DNA of 64,000 nt from NCBI GenBank assembly GCA_947589485.1, contig CANQBK010000002.1:1-64000 (forward strand). Direction: 5' to 3'. The translations under genes were made by a program, and so were the position numbers. The stretch comes from an uncultured Clostridia bacterium (lineage in GTDB: Bacteria > Bacillota > Clostridia > Oscillospirales > Acutalibacteraceae). Shown one piece after another: positions 1 through 9,127 of this stretch (within the stretch, counting starts at the first letter, position 1; every line of letters begins with the position of its first letter). Under the pieces are notes generated by a model. That model did no database searches and was not told the origin of the DNA. It saw nothing but the letters and a program-made list of their open reading frames with translations.

Positions 1-90
1 ACAGAGTTTTCGACTAACCCGACAGAGCCTTCGACCAATCCGACAGAGTTTTCGACTAACCCGACAGAGCCTTCGACTAACCCGACAAAC
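1..90 (+). repeat. 21-bp coding tandem repeat, alternating TEFSTNP and TEPSTNP
   Basis: Repeats of acagagttttcgactaacccg / acagagccttcgaccaatccg at the window start. Confidence 0.8.
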
Positions 91-321
91 GCTCCGACGA
101 ACGCTTTGACAACTCAGCCGACAAGCTCAGCCGACGTATCTCTCAACGCAAAAGGCGAGTCTAAAGAGCAAAATTCTGCGGGTGAATCTCAGGGCAAGGG
201 TGACAACGTGTATACCGGCGAAAACAGAGAGCTTGTTACGGTTATTATATGCGCGTTTGTCGTTTCCGCCGCATTTATTGTAGGTATTGGATTGCGGCGC
301 AGAAAAGAAACTGATGATTGA
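1..321 (+). CDS. C-terminal end of a cell-surface protein with T-E-[FP]-S-T-N-P repeats, then a TM segment and basic tail (partial, runs off the left edge)
   Basis: Frame 1 is open from base 1 and joins ORF 106..321; 7-aa repeats, then NVYTGE-x4-hydrophobic-RRRK tail. Confidence 0.75.
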   Translation, partial: TEFSTNPTEPSTNPTEFSTNPTEPSTNPTNAPTNALTTQPTSSADVSLNAKGESKEQNSAGESQGKGDNVYTGENRELVTVIICAFVVSAAFIVGIGLRRRKETDD

Positions 322-449
322 TTTTACACGAACAGCCATTCGCTTTTAACGCGTGTTTTTGCCTGTTTCGCTGTTGCATAGATTTGTCTCGGCAGGTCTT
401 ATCGGCGATAGGGGTTCGAGCGGCGACCGCGCGGAAAGAAGCCGGTAAA

Positions 450-670
450 GAATCAAGGGGCTGTCGCAGTAAGAAAAGCGGCAGCCCAAAAAAATATTCA
501 AAAAAATAACAGCCGGACTATGAAAAATCCGACTGTTGGTGTAAAATAGAAGTATGCACAAACACAACTATTTACAAAAAGATTATACAACAAACGGAAT
601 AGAAAAGCAACTAAAAATTCCGTTTGAAACAGGGCAACCGTGTAGGTTTACAATTGATATGTTACAGTAA
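450..670 (+). mobile_element. Possible remnant of an IS-element end with a 38-codon truncated transposase-like start
   Basis: Imperfect inverted repeats (ggggctgtcgc..gcggcagccc; aacagccgga..tccgactgtt), then an ATG at 554 giving MHKHNYLQKDYTTNGIEKQLKIPFETGQPCRFTIDMLQ*, similar in style to IS1182/IS4-like N-termini. Confidence 0.3.
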
Positions 671-834
671 GCAAAAATAACAGCAAATAGGAAAAAACTG
701 TGGGGCGATATTTATATGGAATAAACTTATAAATTATGTTTTTGACTTTATTTCAAACAGTTTGATAATTTTTCGTAAAAAAATATTGCGCACAACAAAA
801 GCTGAGCGCAATATTATAACAGCAATTTTGCTTA

Positions 835-911
835 TGGCGTCGCTAAGAGGATTCGAACCTCCGACCTACCGCTTAGGAGGCGGTCGCTCTATCCGGCTGA
901 GCTATAGCGAC
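835..911 (-). tRNA. tRNA-Arg (anticodon CCT), CCA encoded
   Basis: Reverse complement GTCGCTATAGCTCAGCCGGATAGAGCGACCGCCTCCTAAGCGGTAGGTCGGAGGTTCGAATCCTCTTAGCGACGCCA folds as a cloverleaf; acceptor GTCGCTA/TAGCGAC; loop CTCCTAA. Confidence 0.95.
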
Positions 912-1142
912 GTATAACATTAATATTCGGACTTATTAATTTAAATAAGATAATTAAGTGTTTTCCGAATAACAAACACTAATATTTTACAATTTTAATT
1001 TTAGCTTGTCAAGAGTTTGAGCAAAAAAATTGACAATTTCTTTGTCGTCGTATTAATCTCATAATAATACTGCGTTGTAATCAGCCATACAGTATGGTAT
1101 AATCGAAAAAAGACATATATTTAACTAAATGAAAAAATTAAT

Positions 1143-1766
1143 TTGGGAGCGGTTGAAGAAGATATTATGGATATGAACGCATTTAAATGGATAAGAGAAC
1201 CGAAGATTTATCATATTGACAGCGAACGTGTTGAAATTGTCACCGAACCGTATACCGACCTTTGGCAAAGAACTTATTACCGATTTAGGAATGATAATGC
1301 GCCGGTTTTACAAATGGAAACCGACAAGAAGTTTTTCAGTTTTGTGGTAAAAACAGATTTTTCCGACAGCCGTCACCGTTTTGACCAGTGCGGTATTGTA
1401 ATGTATTTAGACAGCGAAAATTGGCTGAAGTGTTCCGTTGAGTATGAAAACGGTAAATTTAGTCAATTGGGCAGTGTCGTGACTAATGACGGATATTCCG
1501 ATTGGGCAACGGCTCCTGTTCCTGCCGATGTAAAAACCATGTGGTACCGTTTCAGCCGCAGGGAGGACGATTACCGTATGGAATATTCTGAAGATGGTGT
1601 ACATTTTAATCAAATGCGTATTTGCCATATAAAAAAGGGGGACGGAAAAATAACTTTCGGCATATATGCCTGCTCTCCGGAAAATTCTTCATTCAAGGCT
1701 GTTTTTACCGATATGGAGCTCACCGAATGTCAATGGAGAGCCCATGACGGACAACAGCCCGATTGA
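1143..1766 (+). CDS. DUF1349 family protein (concanavalin-like fold); likely start at the ATG at 1167 or 1173
   Basis: FKWIREPK...FFSFVVKTDFSDSRHRFDQCGIVMYLDSENWLKCSVEYENG is typical of DUF1349. Confidence 0.8.
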   Translation: MGAVEEDIMDMNAFKWIREPKIYHIDSERVEIVTEPYTDLWQRTYYRFRNDNAPVLQMETDKKFFSFVVKTDFSDSRHRFDQCGIVMYLDSENWLKCSVEYENGKFSQLGSVVTNDGYSDWATAPVPADVKTMWYRFSRREDDYRMEYSEDGVHFNQMRICHIKKGDGKITFGIYACSPENSSFKAVFTDMELTECQWRAHDGQQPD

Positions 1767-1803
1767 TGAGAATTACTATTTCTTTTACTGAAGCAAAATA
1801 CTG

Positions 1804-1833
1804 AAAGAGCCGGGAAATCGGCTCTTTTTTTAT
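1804..1833 (+). terminator. Intrinsic terminator after the DUF1349 gene
   Basis: AAAGAGCCGggaaatCGGCTCTTTTTTT. Confidence 0.85.
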
Positions 1834-1947
1834 CCGAAACAATGTGGTGTTTTCACGTACTATATGCACCGAATACCGCTTTTTTGTTTACAGTCAAAAA
1901 GGCAGCCGTTTAATCGGCTGCCCGTGAAATTAAAATTTTTATTTCAT

Positions 1948-2136
1948 AAAAAAATCCGCCCAACCGTCTGCGTCTATAATAACCTGCCTACAGAGATAAG
2001 CAGGTGGGTACTCTCCTTATGATTTCATACTCCCTTCGTCCGTTAAAAAACGGGAGGTCTGAAGTCCGTCACAAGAGCCGAGTTCCCGATTTAAAAGGTG
2101 TAGGGTTATAAAGACGCATACACGAATTGGGCAGAA
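1948..2136 (-). ncRNA. ssrS: 6S RNA candidate (SsrS/BsrA-type)
   Basis: Minus strand reads TCTGCCCAATTCGTGTATGCGTCTTTATAACCCTACACC...CGGGAACTCGGCTCTTG...ACCTCCCG...GGGAGTATGAAATCATAAGGAGAGTACCCACCTGC...GCAGGTTATTATAGACGCAGACGGTTGGGCGGATTTTTTT. The 5' and 3' ends pair (TCTGCCCAA/TTGGGCGGA, TGCGTC/GACGCA), giving a rod with an internal bubble, about 189 nt, ending in a U-run. Confidence 0.72.
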
Positions 2137-2264
2137 AATATAAACAATAAAATTATTTTTTGTATCTTTATTATATAACATATATTTAAAAAAATCAATA
2201 GTAAATTTTATCTTAATGTCAAAAAATAAAGATACACGTATTTTATGTATGTTTAAATAGGGTA

Positions 2265-3059
2265 TCACGATTTTCCAAATTCCGGGTATCTTTTAAGAGT
2301 TTCCTCCATTGTACCGTCAAAAGCGACCTTTCCTTTTTCAAGATAAATACATCTGTCACAGAAGTCCTGAATATCACGGTTGTGTGAAACATATAATACG
2401 GTAATATCCTTTTTTATCATTTCATGTATTTTATCCTTACATTTTTTCTTGAAAGCCGCATCTCCGACACTCAACGCTTCATCAATAACAAGAATATCGG
2501 GATTTGTATTGATATTGATTGCGAAACCGAGCCGCACTTTCATACCGGACGAATATGTTCTGACCGGCTGGTCTATATATTCCCCAAGGTCTGCAAATTC
2601 TATTACCTTTTCTTCTATTTCCTTTATCTCGTCATCTTTCATTCCGAGAACATAACCTTTGAAATATATATTCTCTCTGCCCGTCATATCACCGGAGAAT
2701 CCGGCGGTAAGTTCAAGCAGGGCGGAAACTCTTCCTTTGACATAAACATCACCGTCTGTCGGAAAACAAACGCCCGTTATCATTTTAAGAATAGTAGATT
2801 TACCCGCACCATTCTTTCCTATAAGGGCAACCGATTCTCCTTGGTGTATTTTAAATGTAACACCTGAAAGAGCCTGATGCTTTTTAAATTTTTTTGAATC
2901 GTAAAACAACGCCATAAACTGTTCACGGCTGTTTTTATAAAGCGTATACACTTTCGTTACATCATTAAACATTATTATAGGCTCGCCGTGTTCGTTTTTT
3001 ATTTCGGCTGTATTTTCGCTCATAAAATCAGTTTCCTTTCGGGCAATAAATTCAACCAA
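2265..3059 (-). CDS. ABC transporter ATP-binding protein, polysaccharide/teichoic-acid export type (TagH/Wzt-like)
   Basis: Walker A GKNGAGKST, signature YSSGMKVRLGFA, Walker B ILVIDEALSVGD. Confidence 0.9.
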   Translation of the reverse strand: MVEFIARKETDFMSENTAEIKNEHGEPIIMFNDVTKVYTLYKNSREQFMALFYDSKKFKKHQALSGVTFKIHQGESVALIGKNGAGKSTILKMITGVCFPTDGDVYVKGRVSALLELTAGFSGDMTGRENIYFKGYVLGMKDDEIKEIEEKVIEFADLGEYIDQPVRTYSSGMKVRLGFAININTNPDILVIDEALSVGDAAFKKKCKDKIHEMIKKDITVLYVSHNRDIQDFCDRCIYLEKGKVAFDGTMEETLKRYPEFGKS

Positions 3060-3182
3060 AGGTTGACGTGACGCAAAATTATCGTTTCATATTATTTTAA
3101 CCTTATAATAATTATTTGTCAACAAAATAAGCATAAAACAATATTCCCTAAATGACAATATTTTTGATTATTTTTGGTAAAA

Positions 3183-3734
3183 TTAAAATCTGTAACCGTC
3201 AATGCTTGGTTCTCCGCTCAGCAAAAGAACGGAACAGGCGGCAAGCAGAGGGTAGACCGGTATTTCACGGCTCAGTTTTACACTAAACTCGTGCGGTTCG
3301 ATAATATTTCCGTCAACTGTCTTTACACTTCTTTGAAGACTTATAAGTTTAGTGGGAAAATTTTTTATGCCGGAAACACTTATTGTATCGTGACCGGACA
3401 TCGAACAGCCGACAACCGATGAACCGCTGCCCTTTAATATTGTAAGAGCCTCTGCGTTGGAGGTATCGACTATGGGAATCATTGTTCCCATACTGATACT
3501 TGTGCGTACCCTGCACAGTGCTTTGCCAAAAACCATAATTCCGCTGCCGCACCGTATATCCGTAAGTGTATATGTTGTGACAATCAAAAATTTAGGATTT
3601 TGTTTTGTTTCGTATATTTTCGCTCCGTCGCACACAAACGCTCCGCCGCAGCCCGAACACGCCCTTATTACCGTGCGTGTAAGTACCTTTGAACCACAGT
3701 CACCGCATATAACTATTTTTTTCATTTTGTTCAC
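3183..3734 (-). CDS. Uncharacterised protein with an N-terminal double zinc-ribbon-like CxxC pair
   Basis: CGDCGSK...CSGCGGAFVC; no family recognised for the remainder. Confidence 0.6.
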   Translation of the reverse strand: MNKMKKIVICGDCGSKVLTRTVIRACSGCGGAFVCDGAKIYETKQNPKFLIVTTYTLTDIRCGSGIMVFGKALCRVRTSISMGTMIPIVDTSNAEALTILKGSGSSVVGCSMSGHDTISVSGIKNFPTKLISLQRSVKTVDGNIIEPHEFSVKLSREIPVYPLLAACSVLLLSGEPSIDGYRF

Positions 3735-3778
3735 CTGAAAATATTATTACGAATTTGTAAAAAAATATTCCTAAATGT

Positions 3779-3807
3779 TTGACAAAGTTGTTTTTTTATG
3801 TTATCAT
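3779..3807 (+). promoter_or_regulatory. Sigma-A-type promoter of the rtcB leader/ncRNA unit
   Basis: TTGACA (3779-3784), 17-nt spacer, TATCAT (3802-3807). Confidence 0.7.
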
Positions 3808-3813
3808 TCATTT

Positions 3814-4017
3814 AATTTTTAGAAAAGGACGGTGAATTTTATGACCATACTTTATTATACTTTTACTAACTTAATATACTTAAACGGAATGTGTGAAATT
3901 CACCTAAGCGGTAAACGTTAATGTTTTTGATTCGGATACTTTCCTGTTTGTGTCAGCAATTAAGAACAAAACTTATACGGTGATTTTATGCTTCTGTTTT
4001 AGGACAGAAGTTTTTTT
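3814..4017 (+). ncRNA. Putative about 200-nt terminated leader or small RNA upstream of rtcB
   Basis: Consensus promoter, intrinsic terminator, and a perfect 9-bp stem GGTGAATTT (3831-3839)/AAATTCACC (3896-3904). Confidence 0.45.
3991..4017 (+). terminator. Intrinsic terminator immediately upstream of rtcB
   Basis: CTTCTGTtttaggACAGAAGTTTTTTT. Confidence 0.85.
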
Positions 4018-4058
4018 ATGCCCAAAATTCCTAAATAAATTTTACGAAAGGATAGTTT

Positions 4059-5252
4059 ATGATAATTTTAAAAGGAAAATATAACAGCGCAAAAGTTTTT
4101 ACAGATGTAATAGATGAAAATGCGGTTTCACAAATAATTGAACTGTTGAATCAACCGATTGCGCTTGATTCCAAAATACGCATTATGCCTGACGTTCACT
4201 CCGGAGTCGGCTGTACAATCGGAACTACAATGAAAATAACCGACAAAGCCGTACCAAACCTTGTCGGAGTAGATATAGGCTGTGGTATGGAAACCGTAAA
4301 AATAAAGGAGAAACATATTGAACCGCAAAAATTAGACAAAATCATTCGGGAAAAAATTCCGTCGGGATTTTCAATACGTTCAAAACCGCATAAATATGCT
4401 GAAATGATTGACCTGCTCGGTCTGTACTGTTTTGATAATATCAATGCTGAAAAGGCGGAAAAAAGCATAGGGACATTAGGCGGCGGAAATCATTTTATAG
4501 AAGTCGACAGAGGGAGCGACGGCTCAATTTACATCGTAATACACTCAGGGTCGCGTCACCTCGGCGTTGAGGTGGCGTCATACTACCAAAATGAAGCGTA
4601 CAGACGTTTGAAAAAGAACAGCGGTAAGGATATAGAAAAATTTATAGAAAAACTCAAGTCGGAGGGAAAGCAAAAAAGTATCCAATCGGAACTTAAAAAA
4701 CTTAACCTTTCGGATATTCCGAAAAATCTTGCATATACGGAAGGGGAGCTGTTCCGCCAATATATACACGATATGAAGCTGACGCAGAGTTTTGCCCTGA
4801 TCAACCGACAAGCAATGATGCACGAAATTATAAAGGGTATGAAACTTCACGTTACGGAACATTTCAGTACAATTCATAATTATATAGATACGGAAAGTAT
4901 GATTTTAAGAAAGGGCGCCGTGTCGGCAAATAAAGGCGAAAAATTGATTATACCCATCAATATGAGGGACGGAAGTCTTATATGTATCGGAAAAGGCAGT
5001 GAGGATTGGAACTTCTCTGCGCCGCACGGTGCGGGCAGGCTTATGTCACGCTCCTCCGCAAAAGAAAAATTCACCGTGTGCGAATTTAAAAAGCAAATGT
5101 CGGGAATATACACCACCTCCGTTGACCAAAGCACTCTTGATGAATGTCCTATGGCGTACAAATCAATAGACGACATTATAAATAATATTTCGGAAACGGC
5201 GGAGATTACCGACATTATAAAACCTATATACAATTTTAAGGCGGGAGCATAA
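4059..5252 (+). CDS. rtcB: RtcB family RNA ligase
   Basis: MPDVHSGVGCTIGTT, GVDIGCGM, GTLGGGNHFIEV, HSGSRHLG, SAPHGAGRLMSRS. Confidence 0.95.
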   Translation: MIILKGKYNSAKVFTDVIDENAVSQIIELLNQPIALDSKIRIMPDVHSGVGCTIGTTMKITDKAVPNLVGVDIGCGMETVKIKEKHIEPQKLDKIIREKIPSGFSIRSKPHKYAEMIDLLGLYCFDNINAEKAEKSIGTLGGGNHFIEVDRGSDGSIYIVIHSGSRHLGVEVASYYQNEAYRRLKKNSGKDIEKFIEKLKSEGKQKSIQSELKKLNLSDIPKNLAYTEGELFRQYIHDMKLTQSFALINRQAMMHEIIKGMKLHVTEHFSTIHNYIDTESMILRKGAVSANKGEKLIIPINMRDGSLICIGKGSEDWNFSAPHGAGRLMSRSSAKEKFTVCEFKKQMSGIYTTSVDQSTLDECPMAYKSIDDIINNISETAEITDIIKPIYNFKAGA

Positions 5253-5373
5253 AAATCTTTTCCGACAGTTTAGTATGTATTCTATTAATGTTGACCGAAA
5301 ATTCAATTTGTGTTATCATAAAACAGTAAGGTTTACGGCATTATGCCGAATTATATTTTTCGGAGAAATTTTT

Positions 5374-6177
5374 ATGAATACATTTCAAACAAGAAGAATA
5401 GTTGTAAAGGTCGGTACGTCCACATTGACGTATGAAAACGGACGCGTTAACCTGCGCAGAATGGAAATGCTGTGTAAGGTTTTGAGTGATTTGCACAACA
5501 GCGGAAAGCAGATAATACTTGTAAGCTCGGGAGCAATAGGTGTAGGCGTCGGGAAGCTGAAACTTTCCCGACGACCGACCGAAACCCGTTACAAACAGGC
5601 TTTGGCGGCTGTCGGGCAGTGTGAAATAATGTTCCTGTACGACAAATTTTTCGGTGAATACAACAATTCGGTAGCGCAGGTTCTTATGACGAAAAACATA
5701 ATAACAAATGACCATTCGCGTCAGAATGTTATAAATACATTCCAAACGCTTCTTGAAATGGGAATTATCCCCATAGTAAACGAAAATGACACCGTTGCGA
5801 TTGATGAGCTTGTAGGTGAAAACTTTGGAGATAATGATAATCTTTCCGCAATTGTTGCGGATATTTTGGGAGCCGATTTGCTTATTATACTTACCGATAT
5901 TGACGGTCTGTATGACTGTGACCCCAGGAAAAACGCCAACGCAAAGAAAATCCCTATCGTAACGCATATTGATGACGAAATCAGAAAAATGGCAGGCGGT
6001 TCGGGCTCAAACAGGGGGACGGGGGGAATGACCACAAAAATAACCGCAGCCGCCGTCGCAACTTCCGCAGGAATAAACTGTTGCGTTATGAGCGGTGAAA
6101 ATCCCCAAAATATTTACAGACTTATTGAGGGAGAGCAAATGGGAACTTTGTTTACAGCCGCCGAGGGCAGCGTATGA
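5374..6177 (+). CDS. proB: Glutamate 5-kinase (start refined to the ATG at 5374)
   Basis: RRIVVKVGTSTLT, ILVSSGAIGVG, GGMTTKITAAAVATSAG; RBS cggaga upstream. Confidence 0.95.
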   Translation: MNTFQTRRIVVKVGTSTLTYENGRVNLRRMEMLCKVLSDLHNSGKQIILVSSGAIGVGVGKLKLSRRPTETRYKQALAAVGQCEIMFLYDKFFGEYNNSVAQVLMTKNIITNDHSRQNVINTFQTLLEMGIIPIVNENDTVAIDELVGENFGDNDNLSAIVADILGADLLIILTDIDGLYDCDPRKNANAKKIPIVTHIDDEIRKMAGGSGSNRGTGGMTTKITAAAVATSAGINCCVMSGENPQNIYRLIEGEQMGTLFTAAEGSV

Positions 6178-6305
6178 TCGTATTGAACAAAACGAGAAGA
6201 ATAATATTAACTTATGACGTTATGTGAACCGAATGTATAGACATCGGCAGTGTTCTGTAAACGGTTCGCAGCGGACTTTTAATTTTTGACAGGGAGGATA
6301 TATTT

Positions 6306-7550
6306 ATGACTGTAATTGAGAAAATGGGCGCAAAAGCTAAAAAAGCATCGAAAATGCTTTCGATTGCGGGAGAAAAGAAAAATGACGCTCTTAAGGCAAT
6401 CGCAAAAGCTCTTACGGACAATGCCGAAAAAATTATTGAAGCAAACAAAATTGATCTTGAAAACGGCAGACAAAATAATCTGTCCGAGTCATTGCTTGAC
6501 AGGCTAATGCTTGACGACTCAAGAATAAAAGGAATTGCACAAGGCGTACTTGAGGTTGCCGCTCTTCCGGATCCGGTCGGCACCGTAATTTCGGGCGGCA
6601 AAAGACCAAACGGACTTGAAATAACGAAAGTTCGTGTTCCGATCGGGGTAATAGGAATAATATTTGAGTCCCGTCCGAATGTTACCGCCGACGCCGCAGT
6701 CCTTTGTCTTAAAAGCGGCAATGCGGTAATTCTTAGGGGCGGCAAGGAAGCAATAAACTCAAACAAATGTATAACCGGCATTATGCAAGACGCAATTGAA
6801 TCGGCAGGCTTGGACAGGAATTGTGTCCAGCTTATAGAGGATACATCGAGGCAGTCGTCGGTCGAACTTATGTGCCTTACGGATTATCTTGACGTTCTTA
6901 TTCCCCGTGGAGGAAAAGGTCTTATCCGTGCGGTTGTTGAAAATGCCAAAGTTCCTGTAATTGAAACGGGCGCGGGAAACTGTCATGTATATGTTGACGA
7001 AAGCGCGGACATAGATATGGCGGCAAATATTATCTACAACGCAAAAACATCTCGTCCGTCGGTATGCAATGCAATCGAAACCGTACTCGTACATAAAAAT
7101 ATAGCAGAAAAAGCCCTGCCCGTTATAAAGGCAAGGCTTGACGAAAAGAATGTTCAAATAAGAGGCTGTGACGAAACAAGAAAGATTTTGGGCGACAGCG
7201 TTATCCCCGCTGACGAAAGCGACTGGGAAACCGAATACGGCGATTATATTCTTGCCGTTAAGACAGTAAAGGATATTGATGAAGCAACGGAGCATATAGC
7301 GAAATATTCAACCGGTCACAGTGAGTGTATAATAACAAAAGACTATAAAAATGCAAAAAAATTTACGTCTGTTGTGGACTCGGCTGCCGTTTACGTCAAT
7401 GCCTCAACACGTTTTACAGACGGCGGAATGTTCGGACTTGGCGCAGAAATAGGTATTTCTACCCAAAAGCTGCATACAAGGGGTCCTATGGGCTTGAATG
7501 AGCTGACGTCTGTAAAGTTTATAATTGAGGGTGACGGTCAAGTAAGGTAA
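6306..7550 (+). CDS. proA: Glutamate-5-semialdehyde dehydrogenase
   Basis: PIGVIGIIFESRPNVTADAAVLCLKSGNAVILRGGKEA; follows proB. Confidence 0.97.
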   Translation: MTVIEKMGAKAKKASKMLSIAGEKKNDALKAIAKALTDNAEKIIEANKIDLENGRQNNLSESLLDRLMLDDSRIKGIAQGVLEVAALPDPVGTVISGGKRPNGLEITKVRVPIGVIGIIFESRPNVTADAAVLCLKSGNAVILRGGKEAINSNKCITGIMQDAIESAGLDRNCVQLIEDTSRQSSVELMCLTDYLDVLIPRGGKGLIRAVVENAKVPVIETGAGNCHVYVDESADIDMAANIIYNAKTSRPSVCNAIETVLVHKNIAEKALPVIKARLDEKNVQIRGCDETRKILGDSVIPADESDWETEYGDYILAVKTVKDIDEATEHIAKYSTGHSECIITKDYKNAKKFTSVVDSAAVYVNASTRFTDGGMFGLGAEIGISTQKLHTRGPMGLNELTSVKFIIEGDGQVR

Positions 7551-7557
7551 CGCCGTA

Positions 7558-7908
7558 CTATATAAGAAGATACAAAAGCGCAAGCATTAGGCTGTTGTCG
7601 GATTTTTCGTCCATAAGCAGTAAAATAAGACTCAGTATAAGCGTTTTTTCCTTATCCTTAAACAATGCTTCAAAAATACCGCTTTGTTTGTCTTTTCTTG
7701 GTTCTCCGCGAATCGATTGACGAGAGAAACCGCCGCCGTTATTGTTGTTGTTATTATTGCTGTTATTGCTCATCTGCGGCTCTTGCCGTACTTCTTTGGG
7801 CGGCGGTACTCTTGACGGAGGGACGGGAGCGGGTCTTGCCCTGTTTTGCATTTCTCTTGCACGTCTTACAGCCTCCTGCTGCATTTTGAGCATTTCGCTT
7901 TCTGTCAA
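7558..7908 (-). CDS. Uncharacterised small protein with a poly-Asn linker and hydrophobic C-terminus
   Basis: MTESEMLKMQQEAVRRAREMQ...NNNNNNNGGG...EKTLILSLILLLMDEKSDNSLMLALLYLLI. Confidence 0.75.
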   Translation of the reverse strand: MTESEMLKMQQEAVRRAREMQNRARPAPVPPSRVPPPKEVRQEPQMSNNSNNNNNNNGGGFSRQSIRGEPRKDKQSGIFEALFKDKEKTLILSLILLLMDEKSDNSLMLALLYLLI

Positions 7909-8018
7909 AATATCACCCGCTGTTAATTATAAATTTTTGCGCGTCTTTTTCAAAATGTGCCGTGTGGAAAAGGAAAGAGTTGTCGAATCCTCAATTAAAC
8001 GGAAATTATTGTATACTT

Positions 8019-8381
8019 TTACTTAAACAGTTCTATACCGGAGCTTTTAAGAAGAGGAAGCATACGAATCAATCCCAAAAGTCTTATTGCCCCGTCAATT
8101 TTTTTTGCACGTTCATCGTGCATAAACGGTTTTAATGCACGCAAAAGACGAATACTGTCATCATCGCTCCTTGCCGACTGAAGCAGCGGCGCGAGCTTCA
8201 TAACGGTTCCGATCATTTCGGTATTTAAGGAGTCGCCGATGCTGTTTTCTTTAATAGGATCCGGCTGGGCTCTTTGTTCATTTGTATCCGACTGTCCCAG
8301 CAGCCCCGCAAGACCCTTTATTTGTTCCATTGTTTCGGGATTCCCCAGAAGCTCGCTTATTTTTTGGGACAAATCATCCAT
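8019..8381 (-). CDS. Uncharacterised 120-aa protein
   Basis: MDDLSQKISELLGNPETMEQIKGLAGLLGQ...; in series with flanking small ORFs. Confidence 0.75.
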   Translation of the reverse strand: MDDLSQKISELLGNPETMEQIKGLAGLLGQSDTNEQRAQPDPIKENSIGDSLNTEMIGTVMKLAPLLQSARSDDDSIRLLRALKPFMHDERAKKIDGAIRLLGLIRMLPLLKSSGIELFK

Positions 8382-8384
8382 ATA

Positions 8385-8540
8385 CTACTTTTCTCCCATC
8401 AGCTTTTTTATAATTGCCTGTGCTTGCGGTGATTTCAGGATTTTTTCGGTTTGAGCTTTATCCGAAAGAATCTTTTCCACCTGCTTTTGCTGCTCCGGCG
8501 ACAAATTATTGAACATTTTGTCCACACTGTTTTTATCCAT
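8385..8540 (-). CDS. Uncharacterised 51-aa protein (absent from the ORF track)
   Basis: Minus-strand translation MDKNSVDKMFNNLSPEQQKQVEKILSDKAQTEKILKSPQAQAIIKKLMGEK*; RBS-like ggggtg upstream; abuts the 8019..8381 gene. Confidence 0.75.
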   Translation of the reverse strand: MDKNSVDKMFNNLSPEQQKQVEKILSDKAQTEKILKSPQAQAIIKKLMGEK

Positions 8541-8599
8541 AAGATTCACCCCCTGTAATTATTTATGCCGGCAGATTCAAATATATGTTGGAGGTAAAT

Positions 8600-9094
8600 A
8601 TGAAAATTATTGTTGTTTCTGATTCTCACGGAAACGTTGATGAACTTTCCCGAATTGTATTAATGAACGGTAGTGCCGATATAGTTGTTTTTTGCGGTGA
8701 CGGTTACCGCGATATACAGTCTGTAAGAGGAATGTATCCCGACAAAATGTATGTTGCAGTTAAAGGCAATAATGATTGGTACTGTAACGAACCATATTTG
8801 CAGGAAATAAAAGTGTGCGGAAAGAAAATTATAATTACACACGGTCATACTTACGGAGTCAAGGAAGGTTATTACAGAATAGCAAGTTACGCCCACTCGG
8901 TAAATGCCGATATTGCTCTTTTCGGACATACCCACTCACAATATTTGGATTATGACGGGCGAGTGCTTCTTATGAATCCCGGTTCAATAGGATACAAAGG
9001 TGAACACGGAATTATCGAGATAGAGGACAGCGGCAAAATAACGGCAAAAATTTACCCCGCCAACCAATTCAATCCGCCGATTACCATTCAATAA
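8600..9094 (+). CDS. YfcE/MJ0936-family metallophosphoesterase
   Basis: MKIIVVSDSHGN, GDGYRD, GNNDWYC, ITHGHTYG, FGHTHSQ, NPGSIG; GGAGG RBS before the ATG at 8600. Confidence 0.93.
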   Translation: MKIIVVSDSHGNVDELSRIVLMNGSADIVVFCGDGYRDIQSVRGMYPDKMYVAVKGNNDWYCNEPYLQEIKVCGKKIIITHGHTYGVKEGYYRIASYAHSVNADIALFGHTHSQYLDYDGRVLLMNPGSIGYKGEHGIIEIEDSGKITAKIYPANQFNPPITIQ

Positions 9095-9127
9095 ATAATA
9101 AAATTAAAATTCGCTGTAAACTGTGTC

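Noticed and set aside
450-670. Complete insertion sequence near the left end
   Set aside because: Only a 38-codon start and imperfect inverted repeats are visible; no full transposase, so it is reported only as a weak remnant.
2017-2268. 83-aa minus-strand ORF
   Set aside because: It overlaps the 6S-like RNA and AT-rich promoter region and has no protein-like character.
5341-5967. Long antisense ORF to proB (208 aa)
   Set aside because: Composition is a mirror of a well-supported gene; no domain or RBS. The same reasoning applies to the antisense ORFs in proA, clpP, tig and metH.
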